Both the position numbers and the translations under genes were made by a program. From contig CADCUW010000151.1 of the NCBI GenBank assembly GCA_902805985.1, forward strand, positions 1 to 7,134: a stretch of DNA of 7,134 nt, given 5' to 3'. Below the pieces are notes generated by a model, which had not been told where the DNA came from, searched no databases, and saw only the letters and a list, made by a program, of their open reading frames with translations. Positions 1 through 5,832 of this stretch are shown here, piece after piece. Position 1 is the first letter of the stretch, and every line of letters begins with the position of its first letter. Origin of the DNA: an uncultured Rubrobacteraceae bacterium (lineage in GTDB: Bacteria; Actinomycetota; Rubrobacteria; Rubrobacterales; Rubrobacteraceae).

Positions 1-1
1 T

Positions 2-2092
2 TTCGGGATCGTCATCCTGGAGGAGGATGGGAGGATCTCGCGGTTTCTGGAGAAGCCGGCGTGGGGCCAGGTCTTCTCCGACACGGTGAACACCGGCATC
101 TACCTGCTGGAGCCCTCCGTCATGGACGAGATACCGGAGGAAGGCGAGTACGACTTCTCCAAGGAGCTCTTCCCGAAGCTGCTCGAGGCCGAAAGGCCGA
201 TGTACGGCTACGTCACGGAGGACTACTGGGAGGACATCGGCACCCTGGAGCAGTTCGCCTCCGCGCAGAGGGACGTCCTCGACGGCCTCGTAAAAGACGT
301 GAGGCCACCAGGGACGCGCCTCAGGGAGAACATCTTCGTGGGCCGGCGGGCCGAGGTCTCGGACGAGGAGCTTGAAGGGCCGGTCGTGATCGGGGAGAAC
401 GCCCGCATCGACCCGGGGGCGAAGATCAGCCCCTACACCGTCATAGCCGATAACGTCGTCGTCTCGGCGGGCGCCTCCATCGAGCGGAGCATCGTCGCGG
501 ACGGCACCTACGTCGGCGAGGGGGCCGAGCTCAAGGACACGCTCGTCGGCCGCAACTCCTACGTGCAGGCGAGGGCCCGGATACTCGAGCGCAGCGCTCT
601 TGGGGACGACGTGATCGTCGGCGAGGGGGCTACCATCGCCCCGGACGTCAAGGTCTACCCGCACAAGACCATAGAGGCCGGCGCCAACGTCACCCAGTCG
701 CTGATCTACGAGACCATGGGCCTGCGCACGATCTTCAAGGGCGGTATTGTCACCGGCAAGTTCAACGTGAACCTCACCCCCGAGTTCGTCACACGCCTCG
801 CCTCCTCTTTCGGAACTACCCTCGATCCGGGCGCGGTCGTCACCCTTGGCCGCGATTCATCCCGCGCCGCCCAGGTCGCCAAGCGGGCGATGACCGCGGC
901 TCTTCTCGGGACGGGGATCAACATCCGCGACCTTCGGGCCTCCCACGCCGGCGTCGTGCGCCACGACGTGCTTTCGGGCAGGTCTTCGGCGGGGGCGCAC
1001 GTGCGCTCGGGCGCCGACCCGGACGACGTCGAGATACTGTTCTTCGCCTCCGAGGCCACACCCATGACCGAGGGCGACCAGCGTTCGGTCGAGAAGGCGT
1101 TCGTGCGGGAGGAGTACCGCAGGGCCCACAACGGGGATATCGGGGAGTTGATCTACCCCGGCCGCGTCGTCGAGCAGTTCGTCGAGCGCCTGGAGCGCGT
1201 CGTGGACCGCGAGAAGACCTCGGGCGCCACGATCGTCGTTGACTTCTACGGCGGCGTGGCCGGCCTCGTCGCGAGCAGGGTGTTCTCCCGCCTGGGCGTT
1301 GGCGCCGTGGTCATGGAGGGTTTCGCGAACGCGAACGTCGTGAGCAGCGGCTCGGGGGCCGACCTCCAGGAGAGCATAGAGCGGGTGGCGCGCATCGTAC
1401 CTACCGTCGGCGCCGCCTTCGGCGCGGTGGTCGGCCCCGAGGCAGAGGTGGTGCGGTTCGTGGACGATGCGGGAGAGCTCGTGCCAGACGACGTGATGCT
1501 TGCGTGCCTGATACGGGCTACCCGCCCGCGCAAGGCCGTCTTCCCGATAAACCTCTCCACAGGCTTCAGGAGCCTCACCGAAGAGAGCGGCGGCACCGTC
1601 GAGATCAGCCGCACCGGTATCGGCAGCCTCGCGATAAGGGCTGCCAACTCGCGCGCGGACCTCGCCTCTTTGGCCGACGGCCGCTATATCTTCCCTTCGT
1701 TCCTACCGGCCCCCGACTGCTTTATAACGATCTCGCGGGCGCTTGAGGCGTTCCGCTCGGAGTCTCTGGCAGCCGTCCGCAGGGACTTTGGGGAATCCCT
1801 CGGCAACGTGGTCCGCGAGCGCCTGGAGTGCCCGTGGACGGCGAAGGGGCGCGTGATGCGGGGCCTGGCCGAGAAGTTCGGCGGCGACCCCGACGCCATC
1901 CTTACCGAGGGCGTGCGCCTGAGCGTCGACGGGGGGTGGGTGCTCATGCTCCCCGACCCCGACGCGCCCGTCTTCTACGTCTACGCCGAGCCCGGTGAGG
2001 GCGATGGCGACGCACATGCCCTCGCCGGAGAGTACGTGGACCTCGTCCGCTCCCTCATACAGGAAGGAACCGCGTCAGAGACCTCAAGCTGA
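2..2092 (+). CDS. Mannose-1-phosphate guanylyltransferase / phosphomannomutase-like fusion, 5'-truncated
   Basis: The true start lies left of the window, and 696 residues are visible. Residues 1-97 are the C-terminal half of a sugar-nucleotide transferase domain: an EKP motif (residues 18-20), NTGIY near 29-33 and the W-x-DIGT element near 76-81. Residues about 105-245 are hexapeptide repeats of a left-handed beta helix, as in GlmU- and GlgC-like enzymes. From about 250 to the end the sequence follows the phosphomannomutase fold. The family is known in actinobacteria as a probable GDP-mannose-forming enzyme supplying mannose to glycans, acting in the cytosol. The mutase part lacks the usual landmarks: no TASHNP serine loop (here SSAGAHVR, 328-335), no DxDxDR metal loop (GPEAEV, 478-483) and no RPSGTEP phosphate loop (LPDPDAP, 650-656). 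I infer that this half is structural or regulatory. The exact sugar and nucleotide are not proven by sequence. Confidence 0.85.
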   Translation, partial: FGIVILEEDGRISRFLEKPAWGQVFSDTVNTGIYLLEPSVMDEIPEEGEYDFSKELFPKLLEAERPMYGYVTEDYWEDIGTLEQFASAQRDVLDGLVKDVRPPGTRLRENIFVGRRAEVSDEELEGPVVIGENARIDPGAKISPYTVIADNVVVSAGASIERSIVADGTYVGEGAELKDTLVGRNSYVQARARILERSALGDDVIVGEGATIAPDVKVYPHKTIEAGANVTQSLIYETMGLRTIFKGGIVTGKFNVNLTPEFVTRLASSFGTTLDPGAVVTLGRDSSRAAQVAKRAMTAALLGTGINIRDLRASHAGVVRHDVLSGRSSAGAHVRSGADPDDVEILFFASEATPMTEGDQRSVEKAFVREEYRRAHNGDIGELIYPGRVVEQFVERLERVVDREKTSGATIVVDFYGGVAGLVASRVFSRLGVGAVVMEGFANANVVSSGSGADLQESIERVARIVPTVGAAFGAVVGPEAEVVRFVDDAGELVPDDVMLACLIRATRPRKAVFPINLSTGFRSLTEESGGTVEISRTGIGSLAIRAANSRADLASLADGRYIFPSFLPAPDCFITISRALEAFRSESLAAVRRDFGESLGNVVRERLECPWTAKGRVMRGLAEKFGGDPDAILTEGVRLSVDGGWVLMLPDPDAPVFYVYAEPGEGDGDAHALAGEYVDLVRSLIQEGTASETSS

Positions 2093-2107
2093 CATTGCGC
2101 TTCAGGT
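2081..2107 (+). terminator. Weak hairpin over the stop codon of the transferase gene
   Basis: 2081-2089 (acctcaagc) pairs with 2099-2107 (gcttcaggt) except for one C-C mismatch, leaving a 9-nt loop that contains the TGA stop. No T-tract follows, so it is not a classical intrinsic terminator. It overlaps the proposed -35 box of the next gene. It could attenuate read-through, or it could be chance. Confidence 0.25.
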
Positions 2108-2124
2108 TGAGACTCCGCTATACT
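2095..2124 (+). promoter_or_regulatory. Probable promoter for the RsiG-like/FHA/MerR cluster
   Basis: TATACT at 2119-2124 matches the -10 consensus at five of six bases. TTGCGC at 2095-2100 is a partial -35 box, 18 bp upstream. Transcription would start near 2131-2132, on or next to the GTG start of the downstream gene, and there is no Shine-Dalgarno sequence between. This is the layout of leaderless actinobacterial transcripts. It is inferred from sequence alone. Confidence 0.5.
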
Positions 2125-2131
2125 TGCGTCC

Positions 2132-2389
2132 GTGTCTGACCAGCGCTTCACGCCGTCCGGGGGCTTCGATTGGGAGTCATCCGAAGACTTCACAGCCCTC
2201 CCCGAGCCCGAGCTCAAGGAGCTTCTCGCGCGGGTATCCGAGGAGGAGCGGCAGGCCGCTTACCGGCACGAGCTCTTCTTGCGGGGTAGGGCGGACCTGA
2301 TACGGGCCGAGCTCGCCGGGCGGGGTGTCGCCGCCCTGTCTACCGAGGAGCTTGCGCGAGTGTTGCTCGGCGAGGAGGGGAAGAGATGA
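2132..2389 (+). CDS. Small helical protein resembling the RsiG (aerial mycelium formation) family
   Basis: This 85-residue protein starts with GTG and is predicted mostly helical. Residues about 26-66 form a charged helical stretch containing EEER and GRADLIRAEL, and a short LSTEELARVL segment follows. The GR-x-D-x-x-RAEL core and the LS-x-E-x-L tail recall the actinobacterial RsiG family, anti-sigma factors that bind WhiG-type sigma factors with cyclic di-GMP. The published c-di-GMP signature E(x)3S(x)2R(x)3Q(x)3D is not intact: counting back from the Asp of GRAD, the Gln, Arg, Ser and Glu positions are Arg, Glu, Tyr and Arg. It could therefore be a divergent paralogue that no longer binds the nucleotide, or only a look-alike coiled coil. 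The gene overlaps the FHA gene by ATGA, so the two are probably translationally coupled. It has no signal peptide or membrane segment. Confidence 0.6.
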   Translation: MSDQRFTPSGGFDWESSEDFTALPEPELKELLARVSEEERQAAYRHELFLRGRADLIRAELAGRGVAALSTEELARVLLGEEGKR

Positions 2390-2841
2390 TGGTCTGCCCG
2401 AATTGCGCGGCTGAGATCACCCCCAGGATGAGGTTCTGCGCCGAGTGCGGCATGAAGCTCGACGCCGGCCAGAGCACGGTCTCCTTCGCCCCGAGCTTCG
2501 GTGAGGACGCGGAGCAGCACACCCCCTCCGATAACGCCTCTGGCGAGGCGTCGCTCATAGAGCTCGATCAGGTGGAGGGTACGGCTGGCCGGCGCATGCA
2601 CGATATAGACGAGGAGGTCGTCACCGTCGGCCGCGGCCAGGAGAGCAGCATCTTCCTGGACGACGTGACCGTCTCGCGCAAACACGCCGAGATCCTGCGC
2701 GGCGAGCGGGGGTTCTTGATTCGGGACGTGGGCAGCCTCAACGGTACCTACGTCAACAGGGTCAGGGTCGACTCCGTGGACCTGCGTAACGGGGACGAGA
2801 TTCAGGTAGGAAAGTACCGGTTCAGGTTCGTGCTCGCCTGA
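2386..2841 (+). CDS. Zinc-ribbon plus FHA domain protein, GarA/OdhI-like
   Basis: The protein has 151 residues. The N-terminus is a zinc ribbon with CxxC pairs at Cys4/Cys7 and Cys18/Cys21. A Ser/Thr-rich linker (about 28-60) leads to an FHA domain (about 65-150) with the phosphothreonine-binding set: Gly82-Arg83, Ser97-Arg-Lys-His100 and GSLNGTYVN (116-124). The stretch from IFLDDVTVSRKHAE to NGDEIQVGK is very close to mycobacterial GarA and corynebacterial OdhI. Those proteins are switched by Ser/Thr kinases and control 2-oxoglutarate and glutamate metabolism in the cytosol. They have an ETTSVFR phospho-switch; here QSTVSF (29-34) sits in the equivalent place with the same Phe spacing. Whether the target enzymes are the same is unknown. 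ATG 2386 has a strong AGGAGG site at 2373-2378; a second ATG follows immediately. The MerR gene downstream is also the neighbour of garA in mycobacteria. Confidence 0.85.
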   Translation: MMVCPNCAAEITPRMRFCAECGMKLDAGQSTVSFAPSFGEDAEQHTPSDNASGEASLIELDQVEGTAGRRMHDIDEEVVTVGRGQESSIFLDDVTVSRKHAEILRGERGFLIRDVGSLNGTYVNRVRVDSVDLRNGDEIQVGKYRFRFVLA

Positions 2842-2894
2842 GGGCCTCACGAGGGCCCCACGAGGGCCCGACGAGGGTCCGGCGAGGGCGGCAC
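2840..2894 (+). repeat. Five tandem 11-bp repeats between the FHA and MerR genes
   Basis: Five consecutive units of exactly 11 bp start at 2840, 2851, 2862, 2873 and 2884. Each begins GAGGG and most continue CC-N-AC. The array begins on the last base pair of the FHA stop codon and ends 17 bp before the MerR start. The 11-bp period is close to one DNA helical turn, so it could present a binding face for a regulator, including the MerR protein itself. It may equally be a slippage product. The MerR reading frame stays open across it but contains no start codon. Confidence 0.85.
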
Positions 2895-2911
2895 AGAGCG
2901 CGACGGAGAGG

Positions 2912-3775
2912 ATGGGAGCGAACCCCGTGGAGAACGGAGACGTGAATCAGCGCAGGTGGAACGACCCCGTGAGGGACGACCCCGCCCGGGGAGAGAGCGC
3001 GCCCCCCCAAGACGAGGCGACGGAGGGCCTTTCGGCCCCCGACTCTGTCCCCGACTCTGTCCCCGATCCGGTCCCCGAACCGGTCTCCGATCCGGGCCAG
3101 AGGATGCGGGGGAGGGGCGGCTCAAAAGACTCTTACACCATAGGCGAGGTCGTCGAACGCCTGCGGCCCGAGTTCCCGACGCTCTCCGTGAGCAAGATCC
3201 GGTACCTTGAGCGCCGGCGCCTGATCAACCTGACCCGCACCCGCGGTGGCTACCGTCTCTTCTCCGGCCAGGATATCGAGCTTTTGAAGTACATCCTCAC
3301 CCTTCAGGACAAAGAGTACCTGCCCCTCAAGGTGATCAAGAAGCGCATCGAAGGTGGGGGAGGGCTGACGACCGGCGGCGACTCTGCCAACGACCTCTCG
3401 CGCGTGCTGGAGGATCGGACCTACACCCGCGAGGAACTCGCCGACACTCTGGAGAGCGACTCGCGCTTCGTGGACGAGCTCGTGACCGTCGGCGTGATCG
3501 GGCGCACCGGCGAGCTCACCCAGCGGGACGCCGAGATCGCGCGCATGGCCCTCGAGATGGCCAAGTTCTCGATCCAACCCCGCCACCTGCGCGGCATCAT
3601 GGCGGCCGTGGACCGCGAGGCCGCCCTGTTCAAGCAGGTCGTCAACCCGGAGCTTCGCAGCGGCGACGAGGGCAGGGTCGCGGAAGCCGTGAACAAGGCC
3701 CGCCACCTCGCCTCGGTAGACTCCCGCATGAAGGAGCTTATGATGGCGAACGTAATAGACACCTTCGCCCCTTAA
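2912..3775 (+). CDS. ftsR: MerR-family transcriptional regulator, FtsR-like
   Basis: The protein has 287 residues. Residues 1-72 are a disordered acidic, proline-rich extension carrying a four-fold PDSV-type repeat. The MerR winged helix-turn-helix begins at YTIGEVVERLRPEFP (about 75-89), continues with SKIRYLERRRLI and TRGGYRLFS, and ends with YLPLKVIKKRIEGG. This run is very like mycobacterial Rv1828 and corynebacterial FtsR, an activator of ftsZ. The C-terminal half (about 165-285) is the FtsR-type regulatory region, not a metal- or drug-binding MerR domain, and I see no Cys metal ligands. Position directly after a GarA-like gene supports the assignment. Start choice: ATG 2912 has GGAGAGG immediately upstream, which is tight. 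GTG codons at 2927 and 2942 are alternatives and would remove only part of the disordered tail. Conserved control of ftsZ is inferred. Confidence 0.85.
   Translation: MGANPVENGDVNQRRWNDPVRDDPARGESAPPQDEATEGLSAPDSVPDSVPDPVPEPVSDPGQRMRGRGGSKDSYTIGEVVERLRPEFPTLSVSKIRYLERRRLINLTRTRGGYRLFSGQDIELLKYILTLQDKEYLPLKVIKKRIEGGGGLTTGGDSANDLSRVLEDRTYTREELADTLESDSRFVDELVTVGVIGRTGELTQRDAEIARMALEMAKFSIQPRHLRGIMAAVDREAALFKQVVNPELRSGDEGRVAEAVNKARHLASVDSRMKELMMANVIDTFAP
3038..3085 (+). repeat. In-frame 12-bp repeat coding PDSV/PDPV/PEPV
   Basis: Four 12-bp units start at 3038, 3050, 3062 and 3074. They encode PDSV, PDSV, PDPV and PEPV, and a further degenerate SDPG follows. The unit length is a multiple of three, so copy number could change without breaking the MerR reading frame. 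It forms part of the disordered N-terminal tail. Confidence 0.85.
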
Positions 3776-3777
3776 GG

Positions 3778-4329
3778 ATGACCGTCCAGGAAGACGCCCT
3801 GAAGACCGTCCGGGCCCGCATCCGCACCGTCCCGGACTTCCCGAAACCCGGTATCTCATACAAGGACATCACCCCCCTCATAGAGGACGGCCCGGCCCTC
3901 CACGCCGCCACCGACGCCCTTCACCGCGCCACCGAACACCTCCGCTACGAGCTCATCCTCTCGGCCGAGGCTCGCGGCTTCGTCTTCGGCACGGCTCTCG
4001 CGTACCGGACCAGGAAGGGCCTGATCCTGGCCCGCAAACCAAACAAGCTCCCCCGCGAGACGATCTCCGCCTCCTACGACCTCGAATATGGCACCGACAC
4101 CCTGGAAGCCCACGCCGACTCGATCCAGGCCGGGACCCGCGTGCTCGTCTCCGACGACCTCCTCGCCACCGGCGGCACCGCCCGCGCCATGTGCGACCTC
4201 GTGGAGAACGCCGGAGGAATGGTGGCGGGCGTTGCCTTCCTAATAGAACTCGGCTACCTCGATGGGAGATCCCGCCTCACACCCTACGACGTCACCTCCC
4301 TGATAACCTACGCCACCCCCGATGACTGA
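3778..4329 (+). CDS. apt: Adenine phosphoribosyltransferase
   Basis: The enzyme converts adenine and PRPP to AMP and pyrophosphate (purine salvage, cytosol). At 183 residues it has the usual family length. The N-terminus RIRTVPDFPKPGI plus YKDITPL (about 15-34) is the classic APRT opening. AEARGFVFG (about 63-71) is the substrate-loop region, KPNKLPRE (about 86-93) the flexible hood, and VLVSDDLLATGGTARA (about 122-137) the PRPP-binding signature with both Asp residues intact. Ser replaces the usual Val before the Asp pair. The ATG lies 2 nt after the MerR stop (TAAGGATG) and has no good ribosome-binding site of its own, so translation is probably coupled to the MerR gene. Its last 8 nt overlap the recombinase gene. 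In many actinobacteria apt sits beside relA; here it is linked to a regulator and a recombinase instead. Confidence 0.95.
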   Translation: MTVQEDALKTVRARIRTVPDFPKPGISYKDITPLIEDGPALHAATDALHRATEHLRYELILSAEARGFVFGTALAYRTRKGLILARKPNKLPRETISASYDLEYGTDTLEAHADSIQAGTRVLVSDDLLATGGTARAMCDLVENAGGMVAGVAFLIELGYLDGRSRLTPYDVTSLITYATPDD

Positions 4330-5272
4330 CCTCCCGGTCCCGGTAAACGACCCAACCCCAGCCACCAACCTCCCCCCGGAGACCGACCGCCTCATCACCC
4401 TCTACCTACGCACCCTCACAAGCCCCCAGACGATAAAAACATATAATACAGAGATACGACTCTTCGTCGCCTACACGATGGGGGAGATGGGCAAGGATCT
4501 CTCGGGCCTTACGGCCGAGGACGTCTCCATCTACAGGGAGCACCTGATCAACACCTACGCCTCTGCGACGGCGGCCAAGAAGCTGGCGGTGCTGAGGCGG
4601 TTTTTGATCTTCACGTTCATGACCGGCGCCACGACGGTGAACCCGGAGGCCTTGCGTTTCTTCGCCAAGAGCCCGCGCGTTCGCCAGGACCCGGCCTACA
4701 ACGTGCTCACCGAAGACGAGCTCCAGCGCATGCTCAACGCCGCCCGGGCCGACAACTACCGCGACTACGTGCTGCTCGCGGTGATGGCCGGCTGCGGCCT
4801 GCGCGAAGCCGAGGTCGTCGGACTCAAGCTCTCCGATTTCCAGGATGCCGGCAACGACTCGGTCATGCTCCGGGTGCTCGGCAAGGGCGACAAGGTCCGC
4901 AACGTCCCGATCTCGCCCGACCTCTGGCGCCTTGTCCAGCGCTACGTCCTCCTCACCGGCCGCAGCCTCAACTCCCACGCCGACGCCCGCAAACCCCTTC
5001 TAACCTCCCGCGTGGGCAAGGACAAGCCCCTAACGACCCGCTCCATCCAGAACATAGTAAAAAAGTACGTCCGCGCCGCCGGCATAAGCAAGCCCATAAG
5101 CCCGCACTCCATCCGCCACACTGTAGGTACCAATATGGCAGTAAACGAGGCCCCGCTGCTCGTCATCCAGCAGTTCCTCGGGCACTCAGACCCCAAGACC
5201 ACCTTGCGCTACATCCGCCGTGCCGAAGAGCTCGCCAGCAAAGCATATCAGTATAATACTCTGCCACTGTAG
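4322..5272 (+). CDS. Tyrosine recombinase, XerC/XerD type
   Basis: This 316-residue site-specific recombinase is of normal Xer length. Residues about 20-105 form the SAM-like DNA-binding N-terminal domain, after a short proline-rich start. The catalytic domain (about 125-305) has every expected residue: Arg161 (GCGLREAE), Lys188 (LGKGDK), His262-x-x-Arg265 (SPHSIRHT), His288 (FLGHSD) and nucleophile Tyr297 (TLRYIRR). It should be active in DNA strand exchange. Chromosome dimer resolution as XerC or XerD is the default role, but the sequence alone does not separate that from an integrase. The ATG overlaps apt (ATGACTGA) and lacks a Shine-Dalgarno, again suggesting coupling. AT-rich codon patches near 4430-4456, 5055-5100 and 5235-5260 stand out from the GC-rich background. 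A large inverted repeat begins 20 bp after the stop. Confidence 0.92.
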   Translation: MTDLPVPVNDPTPATNLPPETDRLITLYLRTLTSPQTIKTYNTEIRLFVAYTMGEMGKDLSGLTAEDVSIYREHLINTYASATAAKKLAVLRRFLIFTFMTGATTVNPEALRFFAKSPRVRQDPAYNVLTEDELQRMLNAARADNYRDYVLLAVMAGCGLREAEVVGLKLSDFQDAGNDSVMLRVLGKGDKVRNVPISPDLWRLVQRYVLLTGRSLNSHADARKPLLTSRVGKDKPLTTRSIQNIVKKYVRAAGISKPISPHSIRHTVGTNMAVNEAPLLVIQQFLGHSDPKTTLRYIRRAEELASKAYQYNTLPL

Positions 5273-5291
5273 TGCTCTTTTCGTTATGAAG

Positions 5292-5378
5292 GCTCCGCAA
5301 ATTGAAAGCTCCGCAAATACCGCTCCTCCCTCAACGGACTTCTCATTCTCAAAGGCAGTATTTGCGGATTTGCGGAGC
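5292..5378. repeat. Large interrupted inverted repeat downstream of the recombinase
   Basis: The 11-mer gctccgcaaat occurs directly repeated at 5292-5302 and 5308-5318, and inverted at 5368-5378. A further inverted copy of its tccgcaaat part lies at 5360-5368. Left and right halves can pair over 21 bp: 5292-5302 with 5368-5378, and 5310-5320 with 5358-5368, sharing one base. This leaves about 8 unpaired bases on the left side and a 37-nt loop (5321-5357). No T-run follows on either strand, so it is a poor intrinsic terminator. It could be a recombinase recognition site, a remnant of a small transposable element, or an RNA hairpin. Confidence 0.8.
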
Positions 5379-5436
5379 TCAGACGAGGTTCGGATCGGCA
5401 GGCTGTGGGCTTGGCCTTGCTGGGCATACAACGTCC

Positions 5437-5462
5437 AGATCGAACTGGGAGATCGAACTGGG
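5437..5462. repeat. Tandem duplication, 13 bp x 2
   Basis: agatcgaactggg occurs at 5437-5449 and again, identical and adjacent, at 5450-5462. It lies in non-coding DNA and has no inverted partner. Confidence 0.9.
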
Positions 5463-5504
5463 ACTGGATCGCCGTACAAAGATATCGTTCGGGAAAACAG
5501 ATCG

Positions 5505-5522
5505 GACACGTTAGACACGTTA
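5505..5522. repeat. Tandem duplication, 9 bp x 2
   Basis: gacacgtta occurs at 5505-5513 and again at 5514-5522, identical and adjacent. Confidence 0.85.
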
Positions 5523-5563
5523 TATGCACCGACTCAGCCGTGCTCGCCCTCGTCCGTCCTGCC

Positions 5564-5605
5564 CAGCCGGTCAATCGTATCCCACAGCCCGTCAAGCGTA
5601 TCCGC
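5564..5605. repeat. Imperfect tandem duplication, 21 bp x 2
   Basis: The unit starting cagccggtcaatcgtatcc (5564) is followed 21 bp later by cagcccgtcaagcgtatcc (5585). The two differ at two of these 19 positions. The divergence suggests this copy event is older than the identical pairs nearby. Confidence 0.8.
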
Positions 5606-5659
5606 GAGAGGATCCGCCAACGTCTACGCCTGCCCTGACCTTGATGCCGCAGCTGAAGT

Positions 5660-5691
5660 CGAGAGGCTGATGGTCTCCAAAGAGCCTCTCG
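5660..5691. repeat. Hairpin with perfect 9-bp stem
   Basis: cgagaggct at 5660-5668 pairs perfectly with agcctctcg at 5683-5691 around a 14-nt loop. No T-tract follows on either strand. It could still act as a U-tract-less terminator for the converging transcripts, but nothing in the sequence proves this. Confidence 0.6.
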
Positions 5692-5747
5692 CTCGCATCC
5701 CATTAAACACTCCTTGCAAGGCCGACACCTTGGCGGGCACTATTTCT

Positions 5748-5771
5748 TGAACTTCGCATTGAACTTCGCAT
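5748..5771. repeat. Tandem duplication, 12 bp x 2
   Basis: tgaacttcgcat occurs at 5748-5759 and again at 5760-5771, identical and adjacent. Confidence 0.9.
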
Positions 5772-5784
5772 AACGGTAATTCTC

Positions 5785-5820
5785 GGAAGTTGAGATTCTC
5801 TTGGAAGTTGAGCTTCCTGT
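5785..5820. repeat. Imperfect tandem duplication, 18-bp period
   Basis: ggaagttgag at 5785-5794 recurs at 5803-5812 with an 18-bp period; the rest of the unit is diverged. The second copy also forms a small ggaag/cttcc stem (5803-5807 with 5813-5817). Confidence 0.7.
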
Positions 5821-5832
5821 GCTCATGGTGCT

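Noticed and set aside
2260..2850. Antisense open frame opposite the FHA gene
   Set aside because: It is a shadow of a strongly supported gene and has no domain.
3122..3859. Long antisense open frame opposite the MerR and apt genes
   Set aside because: In GC-rich coding DNA such antisense frames are expected. The plus strand has two clearly recognisable proteins here.
5252..5257. TATAAT near the end of the recombinase gene as a promoter
   Set aside because: It is coding sequence (tail of the protein), has no -35 partner and has no gene downstream.
5292..5378. Integron attC site
   Set aside because: The folded shape with unpaired bases is superficially similar, but the conserved GTTRRRY/RYYYAAC ends are absent and the recombinase is Xer-like with no obvious IntI insert.
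5284..5703. Open frame of 139 codons on the minus strand in the intergenic region
   Set aside because: It crosses the same repeats, has Arg/Ser-rich composition and no recognisable motif. Competing frames exist on both strands.
5220..5750. Open frame of 176 codons on the plus strand through the intergenic region
   Set aside because: It starts inside the recombinase gene in another frame, crosses the inverted repeat and several duplications, has no ribosome-binding site and resembles no family I know.
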